Below, piece by piece: positions 17,757 through 27,096 of a DNA stretch of 64,000 nucleotides. The notes under the pieces were generated by a model. It was not told where the DNA came from. It made no database searches and was given only the letters and a program-made list of their open reading frames with translations. Every line of letters begins with the position of its first letter. The first letter of the stretch is position 1. The stretch is from Nocardioides sp. (GTDB lineage Bacteria; Actinomycetota; Actinomycetes; Propionibacteriales; Nocardioidaceae), in NCBI GenBank assembly GCA_037045645.1, contig JBAOIH010000011.1, positions 225,786-289,785 on the forward strand, read 5' to 3'. Both the position numbers and the translations under genes were made by a program.

Positions 17757-20700
17757 ATGTCTGACGAGGGGCTCGCACCCGGTCTGCACGAGGCGCTGAT
17801 CACGACCGAGCTCGCGCAGCGACTCGAACTGGTCACCGGCGCGCAGTTGGGTGGCGTCGACGCGGCCGACCTGCCGTACGTCCTCGCGCGCCACGTCGCC
17901 GAGAACGCTCGGCGCGCGTTTGCTTCCGGCAGTGCAGAGGACGCGCTCGCGCTCGCCAACCAACTGCTCGTGACTCTCGCTGACGCGGAGGTCAGTGCAC
18001 CCCCCGCCCAACTGCTCCGCATCGCACCAGAGCCAGGCCCAGGTGTGCTCACCTTCCCCGACGTACGCCCGCGCACGCCGCTATCCGATGCCGCGCTGCT
18101 GACGAACGCCATCTCCGAACCCTCCCTGGGTCCCGAGCTGCGGACCGAGGTCGACACGTCTGATCACGTCGATCTGCTGTGTGCGTTCGTACGTTGGGCG
18201 GGGCTGCGGTTGCTCGATCCGGAGCTGCGACGGCTGCGCGAACGCGCCGGTCGGCTGCGGGTGATCACGACGACCTACACCGGCTCGACCGAGCGACGCG
18301 CACTCGACCATCTGGTGCGGGAGTACGACGCCGAGGTCAAGGTGCAGTACGACGCCCAGCGCACCCGGCTACATGCGAAGGCGTGGATGTTTCACCGGGC
18401 AACCGGTTTCGACACGGCGTACGTCGGCTCGTCCAACCTCACGCACACCGCGATGCTGGAGGGGGTCGAGTGGAACGTACGCCTGTCGCGGGTCGCCACC
18501 CCGACGCTGCTGGAGAAGTTCAATGCCACCTTCGACACCTATTGGCACGACTCGGCGTTCGAGGTCTACCGACCTCGTGAAGACGCGGCCCGGCTCGACC
18601 ACGCGCTGGCCGAGGCCGGCGGCCGGATCAGTCGCGATCGGATCACGCTGTCGCTGTCGGGGCTGGACGTCACTCCGTACCCCTATCAGCAGGAGATGCT
18701 CGACGAGATCGAGGCCGAACGAGTCGTCCACGATCGGCACCGCAACCTCGTCGTGGCAGCCACCGGGACGGGCAAGACCGTGGTAGCCGCGCTGGACTAT
18801 CGGCGGCTGATCACCGACCCGGCGCGCAAGCCGTCGCTGCTCTTCGTCGCGCACCGCAAGGAGATCCTGACCCAGTCGCTACGCACCTATCGTGAGGTGT
18901 TGAGCGACGCGAACTTCGGCGAGCTCTATGTCGATGGCGAGTTCCCCACGCAGTGGCGCCACGTCTTCGCGAGCGTGCAGTCGTTGACGTCGTACGGCGT
19001 CTCGCAGCTGCCGGCCGATGCCTTCGACCTCGTGGTGATCGACGAGTTCCACCACGCTGCGGCGGCCACCTACCGGGCGCTGCTCGACCGCCTGTCCCCG
19101 CGTGAGCTGCTGGGTCTGACGGCCACCCCCGAGCGTGCCGACGGGGTCAATGTGCGCGACGCGTTCTTCGACGGGCGTACGGCGACCGAGTTGCGGTTGT
19201 GGGATGCCCTGGGCGCCGAGTTGTTGTGCCCGTTCCACTATTTCGGGATCGCGGACAACACCGACCTTTCGCAGGTGGCGTGGAAGCGCGGGCGTTATGA
19301 CGATGCCGAGCTGAGCCGGCTCTTTACCGGCAACGACGCGCGTACGCGGATCGTGTTGAAGCAACTCCAGGAGAAGGTGCTCGACCCGGGATCGATGCGG
19401 GCGCTGGGCTTCTGCGTAAGCATCGACCACGCGGTCTATATGGCTGCTGCGTTCAACGCGGCGGGCATCGCGTCGCTGGCGCTGACGTCTCGCAGCAGTG
19501 GCGCGGAGCGGCTGGAGGCGCTCGCCGCGTTGCGGGATGGCACGGTCAACGCGCTCTTCGTGGTCGATCTCTTCAACGAGGGCGTCGATATCCCGAGCGT
19601 CGACACGGTGCTGTTCTTGCGGCCCACCGAGAGCGCGACGATCTTCTTGCAGCAACTTGGCCGCGGGTTGAGGCGTACGGCCGACAAGGCGGTGCTGACC
19701 GTGCTCGACTTCGTCGGCCACCAGCACAAGCGGTTTCGTTGGGATCTCAAGCTCACCGCCTTGACGGGACTCTCGCGGTCGCGGCTGGGTGCCGCGGTGG
19801 ATGAGGACTTCCCGTTCCTGCCCAGCGGCTGCCAGATCGTGATGGACAAATCGACCCAGGCGGCGGTGTTGGCCAACCTGAAGTCGCAGGTGGGTGGGCG
19901 GTGGAGCGATCTGCTCTTCGAACTGCGCTCGATCGGGGATGTTGATCTGCGCGGGTATCTCATCGAGTCGGGTGCGATGCTGCCCGATGTCGTACGCGGG
20001 GATCGGTCGTGGACGCGGCTGCGGCGCGAGGCTGGGTTCGAGTCGCGGCCGGCCGGACCCCTGGAGGGAGCGCTGCTCAAACGGGGGCGGTCGCTCGTAC
20101 ATGTGGACGACGCGGTGCGCGCCGCTGCGTACTCACGGCTGCTTTCGGGACTGGACGCGGAATCTAGGCTGGAGCAGCAACTGGCCGCGATGTTGTTCTT
20201 CTCGCTGTGGCCGGGTGGTGGCGGGTTTGCCAGTGTGGAGGAGGGGCTGGCGGCGTTGCGGGCAGAGCGTCCCGCCGCCGAAGAACTGTCGACGTTGGTG
20301 GACCTCGGCTTCTCCTCGGCGCGGCGAGCGACGTCTCCCTTGTCGCTCGACGTTCCTCTTGCGGTGCATGGCCGCTATCGACGTGAGGAGGTGCTGGCGG
20401 CGCTGGGGGACGCGTCGGTGGCGAAACCGCCGGTGAACTTCCGCGAGGGGGTGCTGTGGGTGCCCGATCTCAACGTCGACGCGTTCTTCATTCAATTGCA
20501 CAAGTCGGAGGCCGCCTTCTCGCCGACGACGATGTATCGCGACTATCCGATCAGCCCGACGCTGTTTCACTGGGAGTCGCAGAGTCGTACGTCTCTTGCG
20601 TCGCCCACCGGACAGCGCTATCTGAGCGGGGCGAGCACGGTGCTGCTGTTCTGTCGTCAGACGTCGTCGGATGAGTACGGCTCCGGCGCGCCCTACCTCT

Positions 20701-20819
20701 TCCTCGGACCGGCGTCGTACGTCTCGCATTCGGGCGAGCGGCCGATCGCGATCACGTGGCGGCTGGAGACGCCGATGCCGATCGACTTCTTCACTGCCGC
20801 GAAGGTGGTCGCGACGTGA
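17757..20819 (+). CDS. PLD nuclease-helicase-DUF3427 protein
   Basis: A 1020-residue three-part protein. Residues about 120-260 are a phospholipase D-like nuclease half-site: RTRLHAKAWMFHRATGFDTA with HxK and a downstream YVGSSNLTH. Residues about 300-680 are an SF2 helicase: Walker A VVAATGTGKTVVAALDY, DEFH at VVIDEFHHAAA, motif III GLTATPERADG, and motif VI QQLGRGLRRTADKAVL. The C-terminal part (about 690-1020) fits DUF3427. Such fusions sit often in defence islands and are thought to cut or remodel foreign DNA; that is family context, not shown here. All helicase motifs are intact. The start ATG 17757 follows 33 bp after the 473-residue gene, on the same strand. Confidence 0.88.
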   Translation: MSDEGLAPGLHEALITTELAQRLELVTGAQLGGVDAADLPYVLARHVAENARRAFASGSAEDALALANQLLVTLADAEVSAPPAQLLRIAPEPGPGVLTFPDVRPRTPLSDAALLTNAISEPSLGPELRTEVDTSDHVDLLCAFVRWAGLRLLDPELRRLRERAGRLRVITTTYTGSTERRALDHLVREYDAEVKVQYDAQRTRLHAKAWMFHRATGFDTAYVGSSNLTHTAMLEGVEWNVRLSRVATPTLLEKFNATFDTYWHDSAFEVYRPREDAARLDHALAEAGGRISRDRITLSLSGLDVTPYPYQQEMLDEIEAERVVHDRHRNLVVAATGTGKTVVAALDYRRLITDPARKPSLLFVAHRKEILTQSLRTYREVLSDANFGELYVDGEFPTQWRHVFASVQSLTSYGVSQLPADAFDLVVIDEFHHAAAATYRALLDRLSPRELLGLTATPERADGVNVRDAFFDGRTATELRLWDALGAELLCPFHYFGIADNTDLSQVAWKRGRYDDAELSRLFTGNDARTRIVLKQLQEKVLDPGSMRALGFCVSIDHAVYMAAAFNAAGIASLALTSRSSGAERLEALAALRDGTVNALFVVDLFNEGVDIPSVDTVLFLRPTESATIFLQQLGRGLRRTADKAVLTVLDFVGHQHKRFRWDLKLTALTGLSRSRLGAAVDEDFPFLPSGCQIVMDKSTQAAVLANLKSQVGGRWSDLLFELRSIGDVDLRGYLIESGAMLPDVVRGDRSWTRLRREAGFESRPAGPLEGALLKRGRSLVHVDDAVRAAAYSRLLSGLDAESRLEQQLAAMLFFSLWPGGGGFASVEEGLAALRAERPAAEELSTLVDLGFSSARRATSPLSLDVPLAVHGRYRREEVLAALGDASVAKPPVNFREGVLWVPDLNVDAFFIQLHKSEAAFSPTTMYRDYPISPTLFHWESQSRTSLASPTGQRYLSGASTVLLFCRQTSSDEYGSGAPYLFLGPASYVSHSGERPIAITWRLETPMPIDFFTAAKVVAT

Positions 20820-20820
20820 G

Positions 20821-22254
20821 TCAGGCACCCGCCAAGGGCGTTGCGCACTCGAAGCAGTAGCCCTGGGAGATCTCTTCGTCCGACGGCGTGTGGCGGCAGT
20901 CAGGATTCGCGCACGGCTTGGCTGCCGGGGCTGGCGCGGGCGACGCGGGCGTTGGAGGCACCACACCTGAGAGTCCGCCGGCCCCGGATCCGCCTCCGCC
21001 GAGGGCGGGTCCACCGGCCGGGGCGATCGGGGAGGTGCACTCGACGCAGAAGCCGGCAGTTATCGAATCCCGGGAGAGTTCGCGCTTGCAGTTGCTGCAT
21101 GGTGGCCCGGCTCGCCGTCTCTCGCCTGGCCGGGGCGCATGTCCTGCCGACGTCATCACGAGCGCCGCGAGCATCTGGACGATGAGGTCCATGTGACGAG
21201 CATCGGGATCGAACGCGGATTCGCGGGCCAGCCGATCCAGCAGACTTCCCACACCGCTGATGGGAACGTTGCCGGTCCACGACAACTGCGGAATGTCGCC
21301 GAGACCGTTGTGGCGCGGCAGCATCGTCACCTCGGCATGCACCTTGGCCCGGATGCCCATCCCGTCCAGTTTCGCGACCCACCTGTCTCGCGCCACCGAA
21401 AGGCTCTTGCCCATCAGGCGCGCTTCTCCCACTTGACCACCATCAGTGAGGTCGACGGCGACCAGCTGATCACCGTCGGTGAGCCACCTCACGCCGCCTT
21501 GCGCAAAGTTCTTGACATCGATGAGCCATAGCGATCGACCGGTCAACACCACACAGTCGACGCCTCCTACGGCGTTCAAACTGGCGCCGACGGCACCCTC
21601 CTGTGGCAGTTGAACATTCCAAAACACTGCGTGTTTGGCATGAATGCCGCGAGCGCTCAGAGCCCGCGCAAAGTGCTGCTGTCCCTCCCGCACACGCTTG
21701 GCTGCCTGGTCTTGCGCATTGCCCAGCGACAGTCCGGGTGCACCCCACACATTGGGATCGGTCGCAATGGGCTGGTCGGCCAGGGCGTCAGGCTCGAGGC
21801 CCGTTTGTTGGCCCGGGCCGACCGCGACCTCGCGCCACCGTTGCTCGCGATGGATCTTGGCCGCGTGGCGTTGCTCGGCAACACGGGCGTCGGCGACCTG
21901 CTTCTGCTTGGCCTGGCGTGCCGCGTTCGCAGCAGACAGGCTCTTGAACCCGGTGCGCAGGCTCCACTTGCCCTGGAAGAAGACCAACGTCATCGCGGCG
22001 ACCCAGGCGAGTTGGAAAGGCATGAAGATCAGATTGCGCGTGAGCAAGGACCAATTCATGATCGCGATCAGTGTGATCAGGACCAGGAAGCACCAGCTCA
22101 CCCAGCGTTTCGCCGGCCTCGCACCCAGGACGCGATAGACGGCGAAACACACGACCACGCCCGCGCCCCCCACCGGAGCCTCAGCCCAATACATGACGAC
22201 CACCAGAGTCAGGAAAGCCACCAGGATCTTCATCGGGATGCTGGCTTTAGCCAT
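20821..22254 (-). CDS. NERD-domain membrane protein with two zinc ribbons (last gene of the AAA operon)
   Basis: A 477-residue protein. Two to three membrane spans lie at the N-terminus (MKILVAFLTLVVVMYWAEAP; VSWCFLVLITLIAIMNW; FMPFQLAWVAAMTLVFF). A basic coiled stretch follows (AANAARQAKQKQVADARVAE). The NERD domain (about 205-330) has VFWNVQLPQEGAVGASLNAV, GGVDCVVLTGRSLWLIDVKN and later WVAKLDGMGIRAKV; the D...(D)xK core resembles a restriction-like nuclease fold. Two zinc ribbons end the protein: CSNCKRELSRDSITAGFCVE-C and CANPDCRHTPSDEEISQGYC-FEC. The start ATG 22254 overlaps the stop of the AAA gene by 8 bp, so it is coupled to it. NERD proteins are nuclease related; a DNA or RNA target tied to the AAA machine is my inference. 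Confidence 0.8.
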   Translation of the reverse strand: MAKASIPMKILVAFLTLVVVMYWAEAPVGGAGVVVCFAVYRVLGARPAKRWVSWCFLVLITLIAIMNWSLLTRNLIFMPFQLAWVAAMTLVFFQGKWSLRTGFKSLSAANAARQAKQKQVADARVAEQRHAAKIHREQRWREVAVGPGQQTGLEPDALADQPIATDPNVWGAPGLSLGNAQDQAAKRVREGQQHFARALSARGIHAKHAVFWNVQLPQEGAVGASLNAVGGVDCVVLTGRSLWLIDVKNFAQGGVRWLTDGDQLVAVDLTDGGQVGEARLMGKSLSVARDRWVAKLDGMGIRAKVHAEVTMLPRHNGLGDIPQLSWTGNVPISGVGSLLDRLARESAFDPDARHMDLIVQMLAALVMTSAGHAPRPGERRRAGPPCSNCKRELSRDSITAGFCVECTSPIAPAGGPALGGGGSGAGGLSGVVPPTPASPAPAPAAKPCANPDCRHTPSDEEISQGYCFECATPLAGA

Positions 22255-25200
22255 GTGTGCTCCGGTCGTTCTTGATGGCCCTGACGATATATTCGGCAAG
22301 CGAGTCGTCAGACTCCTGCCACCCAGCCAGTGTGCGATGTGGCGTTGCGGTCGACAGGTCGCGCACCTTTGCGCCCTTGCCTCCGGGTGAATGCCAGAAG
22401 AGATCTGGCAAGCGTCCGCTGCTTCCTCCTGCGAAGTAGTAGAACGGGTCGTCCTTGCTGCCCACCGCGCTCCGCATCTGGAATCCCATGCCGGAACCTC
22501 CTTGCCAATAGACCTCGGCCACCCCCAACGCGGCGAGCGCTGGACCGGGAGGCACTCCTGTGCCGGGAGCGGCGCCAGGAGCAAGTGACCGGACGGCTTC
22601 GCCGACGTACGCCGAGATGGCCGCACGCGCTGTCACTCGGTCATCCGGCGTCAGCTCAAGTGGCGCCTCGATCGGAGGTCGCACGGGCGCGATGGGGGCT
22701 GGCTCGACGGAGGCTGGCTCGGGGGTGGCCTGCGGTTGCCTGCCAACTGGCGTGTCTGGGGAGACGGCTGGATCGGTGGCCACCTTGCCGTCCACCTTCG
22801 GCAAGCCTGCCCTGTCACACGCGGCTACGACGTCTGGCAACCTCAAGGTGATGAGGTCTGCGTCGGTGACCTCTTTGTCATAGATCCGGGTGTCGCGGAT
22901 CTGAATGGCGGAGTCGACCACGGCGATGATGGAGCGCGCGTTGCCCCAGGTCTCGCGCTCAAACATTCCGATCTCCTCGGCGGCCGCGAGCCGAGTCGCC
23001 AGGACTGGCAGACATCCGGGCGCAAGACTCTGCCCCGACCGCTGCGCATGGTGAACCGCTATCTGCGTGAGCTCGGCAGCGCTATAGGCGCCGAACTCGA
23101 TCGTCTTGCCGAACCGGCTCTCCAGGCCCGAGTTGGATGCCAGGAACTCGGCAATCTCGTCCGGGTAACCGGCGATGATGGTCAAGAACTCGCCCTCGTC
23201 ATCTGTCAGCCGCTTGACGAGTGTGTCGATCGCTTCCAGGCCGAAGTCTTGCGGCCCGCCACGCGCGAGGGAGTACGCCTCGTCAATGAACAAGACACCA
23301 CCCAGGGCACGGTCGATTACAGAACCCGTAAGAGGTGCCGTCTGACCGACGTGTTGCGCCACCAGATCGCTGCGATCTACCTCGACGAACCCACCCGGCG
23401 ACAGCAGCCCCGCAGCCGCGTAGAGCCGGCCGATGAGGCGCGCAACCGTGGTCTTGCCGGTGCCCGGCGGCCCGACGAACTCAAGATGAGTCAACTTCGG
23501 TGGCGCGGAGTCGAGACCGCGCTCGAAGCGGCGATTGGCCGCTTGAGCCGCCGCCAGGATTTCGATGACCTGGCTCTTCACTTGTGGTTGGCCGATCAGC
23601 GAGTCGAGTTCAGCCAGCACCGCATCGAGATCGTCCGCCTGCGACTTGATGCCCTTGCTTTGCGGCAGAGCGTGCGCGTCGCACGCAGCAGAAACGTCCT
23701 GCTTGGTCACGGTCTTCAGCGCCTCTATCGTCATCTCTGACGTCGAGATGCGCAGATCGCGAGCCGCACGCGCAGCCTTCATGAGGGTGTCAATGGCCCC
23801 GGCGTTGCCCCAACCCTTCTCGCCGAACAATCCTGCCTCTTCTGCCGCTTCGAGCCGGTCTCTCAGTTCGGAGTGGGCATCGGGGGTCAGGGTGTTTTGG
23901 TGCGTGCGCAACATCAGCTGGCCGATCTCCAGCAACTCACCCGCCGTGTAGGGAGAGAAGGAAATCCGCAGATGCGGAGGGAATCTGCGTTCAAGCCCCG
24001 GGTTGGAGCCGAGAAAGATGTCCAACTCGTCGGGGTAGCCGGCGATGATCACCGCGCGACTGCCCGGACGGTCCATTCGCCGAATCATCACCGCCACGGC
24101 ATCCAGCCCGAACTCGTCACGGCCATCGTTGCCGGTAAGTTGGTAGGCCTCATCGATGAAGAGCGTGCCGCCCTCGGCTCGGTCAAAGACCGCGCTCGTC
24201 TTGGTCTCGGACTGCCCCTTGAAGCCCGCCTTGAGGGCGTCATGGCCCACCTCGACGATCTCGTCGGAGGGCAAGACTCCCAGGGCCCGATAGAGCCGCG
24301 CGATCAGCCGGGCGACAGTTGTCTTGCCCGTGCCGGGCGGCCCGGCAAAGACCAGGTTGATCTTGTTCTCGTCATCAACGGGTTGCCCGGCGGATTCACG
24401 TGCTTGATTGGTCTTGATTCGCGCCTGAATGCTGCGAATCTGCTGCTTGAGTTGGGGTTGTCCCACCAGCGCGTCGAGTTCGGCAAGCACGTCTTCCGCA
24501 CTCTCGACCCGCGTGCCTGCGCGACCGATCCGCAGATCTGCAAGGGCTTTGGCCGCGTCGGCTCGGGTGATGGTCACGATCGCGTCGTCGTCGGGGATGT
24601 CTTCGGCCGCGGAGATCCGAATGTCACGCTCGGCGATCGCCGCCTCGATGATGTGGTGGATCGTACGAGCACTTTCCCAGCCCTTGATACCGAAGCCGCC
24701 GGTGTTGCGGTGTTCGTGAAGTCGGCTGGCGAGTTCGTCCAGCGCGTCATCGAGGAAGTAGTTATCGGTCTCGACCACAAGCTGTTTGGCAACAGCGACG
24801 AGTTCGTCGGGCTCGTACGCCGGGAAGCTGAGGGATTGTCGAAATGTCGATCGCAACTCGGTCTTGGAGTCGAGGAACTTCTCCATCTCGTCATCGGTGC
24901 CCGAGACGATGCACAGGAATTCTCCACCCCGCTCGGCCACCGCATCCAAGACGGACTGCACCACGGATTGGATGGCGTCGTTGTCCTCTTCCTTGGTCAG
25001 GGCATAGGCGTCATCGATGAAGAGGACGCCGTCGACGGCAGTGTCGATCAGCTCGCGCGCGCTCAGCCCCTGGCCTTGGTTGATGTAGTTGTCGAGCAGG
25101 CTCGTGCGGTTGACCTCGATCACGTTGTCGGTCCCCAGCACGCCAAGTGCTCGGTAGAGACGAGCTAGTACGCGAGCCGCGTGCGACTTGCCAGTGCCGG

Positions 25201-26224
25201 GTTGGCCGGCAAAAAGCAGTGGTGACACGACGGGCGTTGCGCGCAATCCCCGGCCGGTGCGCACCTCGTTGGCCCGCACCAATTGGCGTACGCGATGCGC
25301 GTGTTGTTTGACGTCGGCCAGCCCCGGCAACGCATCGATTTCGGCGAAGATCGCGTCCACGTCTTCTGCTGGCTTCGGCGCTACCAACTCGGCTGCCTGC
25401 GGCGCCGGTGCTGCGGGCGCTTGCCATCCCAGCACGGCTCCAGTGCGGAGCAGTACGGCTGCGTCGTCGCGGTCGCCCGAGCTCGACGACCAGGGTTTCA
25501 ACTCGAGCACGGAGTTGGTGGGCGAGAAGCTGACGGCGATGCCTGTGGAGGTGCGGCCTCCATTGCCGCAGAGGGAGTTCGCCGCACACTGGAAGTGCGA
25601 CGCGCTGACCTCGACGCGGAAGAGTGCACCCTCGGGCTTGCCCTGGATCTTGTGCGGTTTGGAACCGACAAAGATCAGGCCCGACGGCGTCGCGGCCACG
25701 ACAACGCGCGGGGATCCCGCCTCCGTTGCGACTGCACTGTGGAGCACCCTGGAATCACTGATGCGCACGATGCTCGCGACGGCCGCTCCCGCGACGAGTT
25801 CGTTATAGAGATCGATGTGCGCCTGGGCATCCCACACGCCTTGGACGACCGAACTCTCGGGGGCGGAGACCAGCCGCGCCAAGACTTTGCCGCCATCGGC
25901 CGTGAGCGCGAACTCCACCTGATCGTCAGGCGCTGGCGAGAGCATTTCGGTGATGCTTTGTGCCAACGTCCCCGGCACCAGCGCCAACGCGTTCTCGGTG
26001 CCCGACGGCATCCCGATACGGGTGAACGCCAGGAGGTCGCCGTCCGTGACTGCCATCAGGACCCCGGACGCCTCGACGACCAGCAGGCAGCCGCTGGCCG
26101 CCGTGGACGCATCTGACGGACGCATCGAATCCAGCCAGGAACTCGCATCGAGAAATTCGTCAGCCCGGACGACGGCGAGCGGCTGGGATGAGACCCAGAG
26201 TTGGGATGTCACGTCAGTTCGCAC
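22247..26224 (-). CDS. 1325-residue protein with three CbbX/SpoVK/EccA-type AAA domains
   Basis: The N-terminal 285 residues are an unrecognised domain. Three AAA modules follow: Walker A FAGQPGTGKSHAARVLARLY (about 338), FAGPPGTGKTTVARLIARLY (about 630) and FVGPPGTGKTTVARLIGRLY (about 920), with Walker B GVLFIDDAYAL, GTLFIDEAYQL and GVLFIDEAYSL. The first has Asp for the catalytic Glu and lacks the usual GYPDE-type sensor (it reads SGTDDEMEKFL), so it is probably regulatory; modules 2 and 3 look active (IIAGYPDELDIFL, IIAGYPDEIAEFL). A Pro-rich linker and a C-terminal domain (about 1190-1325, with WQGGSGMGFQMRS and DPFYYFAGGSSGR) complete it. Single-module relatives include CbbX (Rubisco remodelling) and EccA of ESX loci. 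GTG 26224 or the GTG at 26212 may be the start. It is the central gene of a seven-gene operon. Confidence 0.85.
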   Translation of the reverse strand: MRTDVTSQLWVSSQPLAVVRADEFLDASSWLDSMRPSDASTAASGCLLVVEASGVLMAVTDGDLLAFTRIGMPSGTENALALVPGTLAQSITEMLSPAPDDQVEFALTADGGKVLARLVSAPESSVVQGVWDAQAHIDLYNELVAGAAVASIVRISDSRVLHSAVATEAGSPRVVVAATPSGLIFVGSKPHKIQGKPEGALFRVEVSASHFQCAANSLCGNGGRTSTGIAVSFSPTNSVLELKPWSSSSGDRDDAAVLLRTGAVLGWQAPAAPAPQAAELVAPKPAEDVDAIFAEIDALPGLADVKQHAHRVRQLVRANEVRTGRGLRATPVVSPLLFAGQPGTGKSHAARVLARLYRALGVLGTDNVIEVNRTSLLDNYINQGQGLSARELIDTAVDGVLFIDDAYALTKEEDNDAIQSVVQSVLDAVAERGGEFLCIVSGTDDEMEKFLDSKTELRSTFRQSLSFPAYEPDELVAVAKQLVVETDNYFLDDALDELASRLHEHRNTGGFGIKGWESARTIHHIIEAAIAERDIRISAAEDIPDDDAIVTITRADAAKALADLRIGRAGTRVESAEDVLAELDALVGQPQLKQQIRSIQARIKTNQARESAGQPVDDENKINLVFAGPPGTGKTTVARLIARLYRALGVLPSDEIVEVGHDALKAGFKGQSETKTSAVFDRAEGGTLFIDEAYQLTGNDGRDEFGLDAVAVMIRRMDRPGSRAVIIAGYPDELDIFLGSNPGLERRFPPHLRISFSPYTAGELLEIGQLMLRTHQNTLTPDAHSELRDRLEAAEEAGLFGEKGWGNAGAIDTLMKAARAARDLRISTSEMTIEALKTVTKQDVSAACDAHALPQSKGIKSQADDLDAVLAELDSLIGQPQVKSQVIEILAAAQAANRRFERGLDSAPPKLTHLEFVGPPGTGKTTVARLIGRLYAAAGLLSPGGFVEVDRSDLVAQHVGQTAPLTGSVIDRALGGVLFIDEAYSLARGGPQDFGLEAIDTLVKRLTDDEGEFLTIIAGYPDEIAEFLASNSGLESRFGKTIEFGAYSAAELTQIAVHHAQRSGQSLAPGCLPVLATRLAAAEEIGMFERETWGNARSIIAVVDSAIQIRDTRIYDKEVTDADLITLRLPDVVAACDRAGLPKVDGKVATDPAVSPDTPVGRQPQATPEPASVEPAPIAPVRPPIEAPLELTPDDRVTARAAISAYVGEAVRSLAPGAAPGTGVPPGPALAALGVAEVYWQGGSGMGFQMRSAVGSKDDPFYYFAGGSSGRLPDLFWHSPGGKGAKVRDLSTATPHRTLAGWQESDDSLAEYIVRAIKNDRSTHG

Positions 26225-26234
26225 CTTCGGTCCA

Positions 26235-26843
26235 TTACTGCGGTCGACGTGTTGGCAGTGGGGCAGGCTTCGCCTGCTTCTGCGACATGGCCTTGGTTTT
26301 GGACTTCTTGAGCGCAGACGCCTTGATAGCCGCAGCCTTGAGTGGCGCTTTCGCTTGCTGGCCGATGGGAGCGGCCTTCTTGGTCGGCGCAGTCAGCGGT
26401 GTGACGACCTGCTGGGCTATCTTCTGGGCTACCTTCGGCGTCGACTTCTGGGTCGACTTCGCCACCACCTCGGTGGGAGCAACCTCGTCGTACTCCTTGG
26501 CATATCCGGCAAACTCAGCCTGCCGCTCCGCTTGGAGCGACGCCTCCAGGGCCGCCAGATCGGCTTGGCGCTCGGCCTCCAACTCCGCAGCGGTCTTGGT
26601 CTGCTCTTGGGCCTTGGGAACGCGCTTGTGACGGACCCGGCCACCGCAGTCGTCGCACTCGCAGATGGCGTACGCGTGCGCGGGGCAGGTGCCGTCGATG
26701 TGGCGAGTCTGCGAGGCGAGCGGGTCGCGCCGCGCGGCCCGGTGAGCGCTGGCATAGAAGTCCTTCAGCTCGCGCGGACTCCAATCAATCGACCCAGAGT
26801 TGGAGTCTCGGCTCCACTTGGCGAACGCTGCTGCCCGTTCCAT
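26235..26843 (-). CDS. Cys-motif, Lys/Ala-rich protein of unknown function
   Basis: A 202-residue protein. The N-terminal half has WSPRELKDFYASAHRAARRD and a cysteine cluster GTCPAHAYAICECDDCGGRV (C-x7-C-x-C-x2-C), probably a zinc site. A charged helix follows (AELEAERQADLAALEASLQA). The C-terminal 80 residues are low complexity and very basic (KSTQKSTPKVAQK, KAAAIKASALKKSKTK), the kind of tail that binds nucleic acid or membrane. It lies 10 bp upstream of the AAA gene. I do not recognise the family. Confidence 0.65.
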   Translation of the reverse strand: MERAAAFAKWSRDSNSGSIDWSPRELKDFYASAHRAARRDPLASQTRHIDGTCPAHAYAICECDDCGGRVRHKRVPKAQEQTKTAAELEAERQADLAALEASLQAERQAEFAGYAKEYDEVAPTEVVAKSTQKSTPKVAQKIAQQVVTPLTAPTKKAAPIGQQAKAPLKAAAIKASALKKSKTKAMSQKQAKPAPLPTRRPQ

Positions 26844-26852
26844 CGTCCCGCC

Positions 26853-27092
26853 TCAGTCGCCGGCGTTGAGCACTTGCGCGGTCGCGGCGGCCCCTGTGTC
26901 GACCTTGGGGTCGGGTGCGTGCTCTTCTGCGGCGCCATAAAGGAACACCGACAACGCCAGGCATCCCCCTCCCGCCAGGAAGAGGAACGGCCGCTTGGCT
27001 CTGAACCGCTTAGGCGTGAAGAGCGCCCGGAAGAGGGTGAGACCGCCGATCAGCGCGATGATGGCGGCGGCCATCTGCATCAGTTGCTCCAC
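26853..27092 (-). CDS. Small two-span membrane protein
   Basis: A 79-residue protein read from GTG 27092 (preceded by AGGAAG at suitable spacing; internal ATGs lie at 27080 and 27074). It has two hydrophobic spans, MAAAIIALIGGLTLFRALF and PFLFLAGGGCLALSVFLYGA, joined by a basic loop TPKRFRAKR, and an acidic tail APDPKVDTGAAATAQVLNAG. The positive loop predicts a hairpin with both ends outside. It fits exactly between its neighbours (4 bp after the upstream stop, 9 bp before the next start), which is strong support for a real gene in the operon. Confidence 0.62.
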   Translation of the reverse strand: MEQLMQMAAAIIALIGGLTLFRALFTPKRFRAKRPFLFLAGGGCLALSVFLYGAAEEHAPDPKVDTGAAATAQVLNAGD

Positions 27093-27096
27093 TGCA

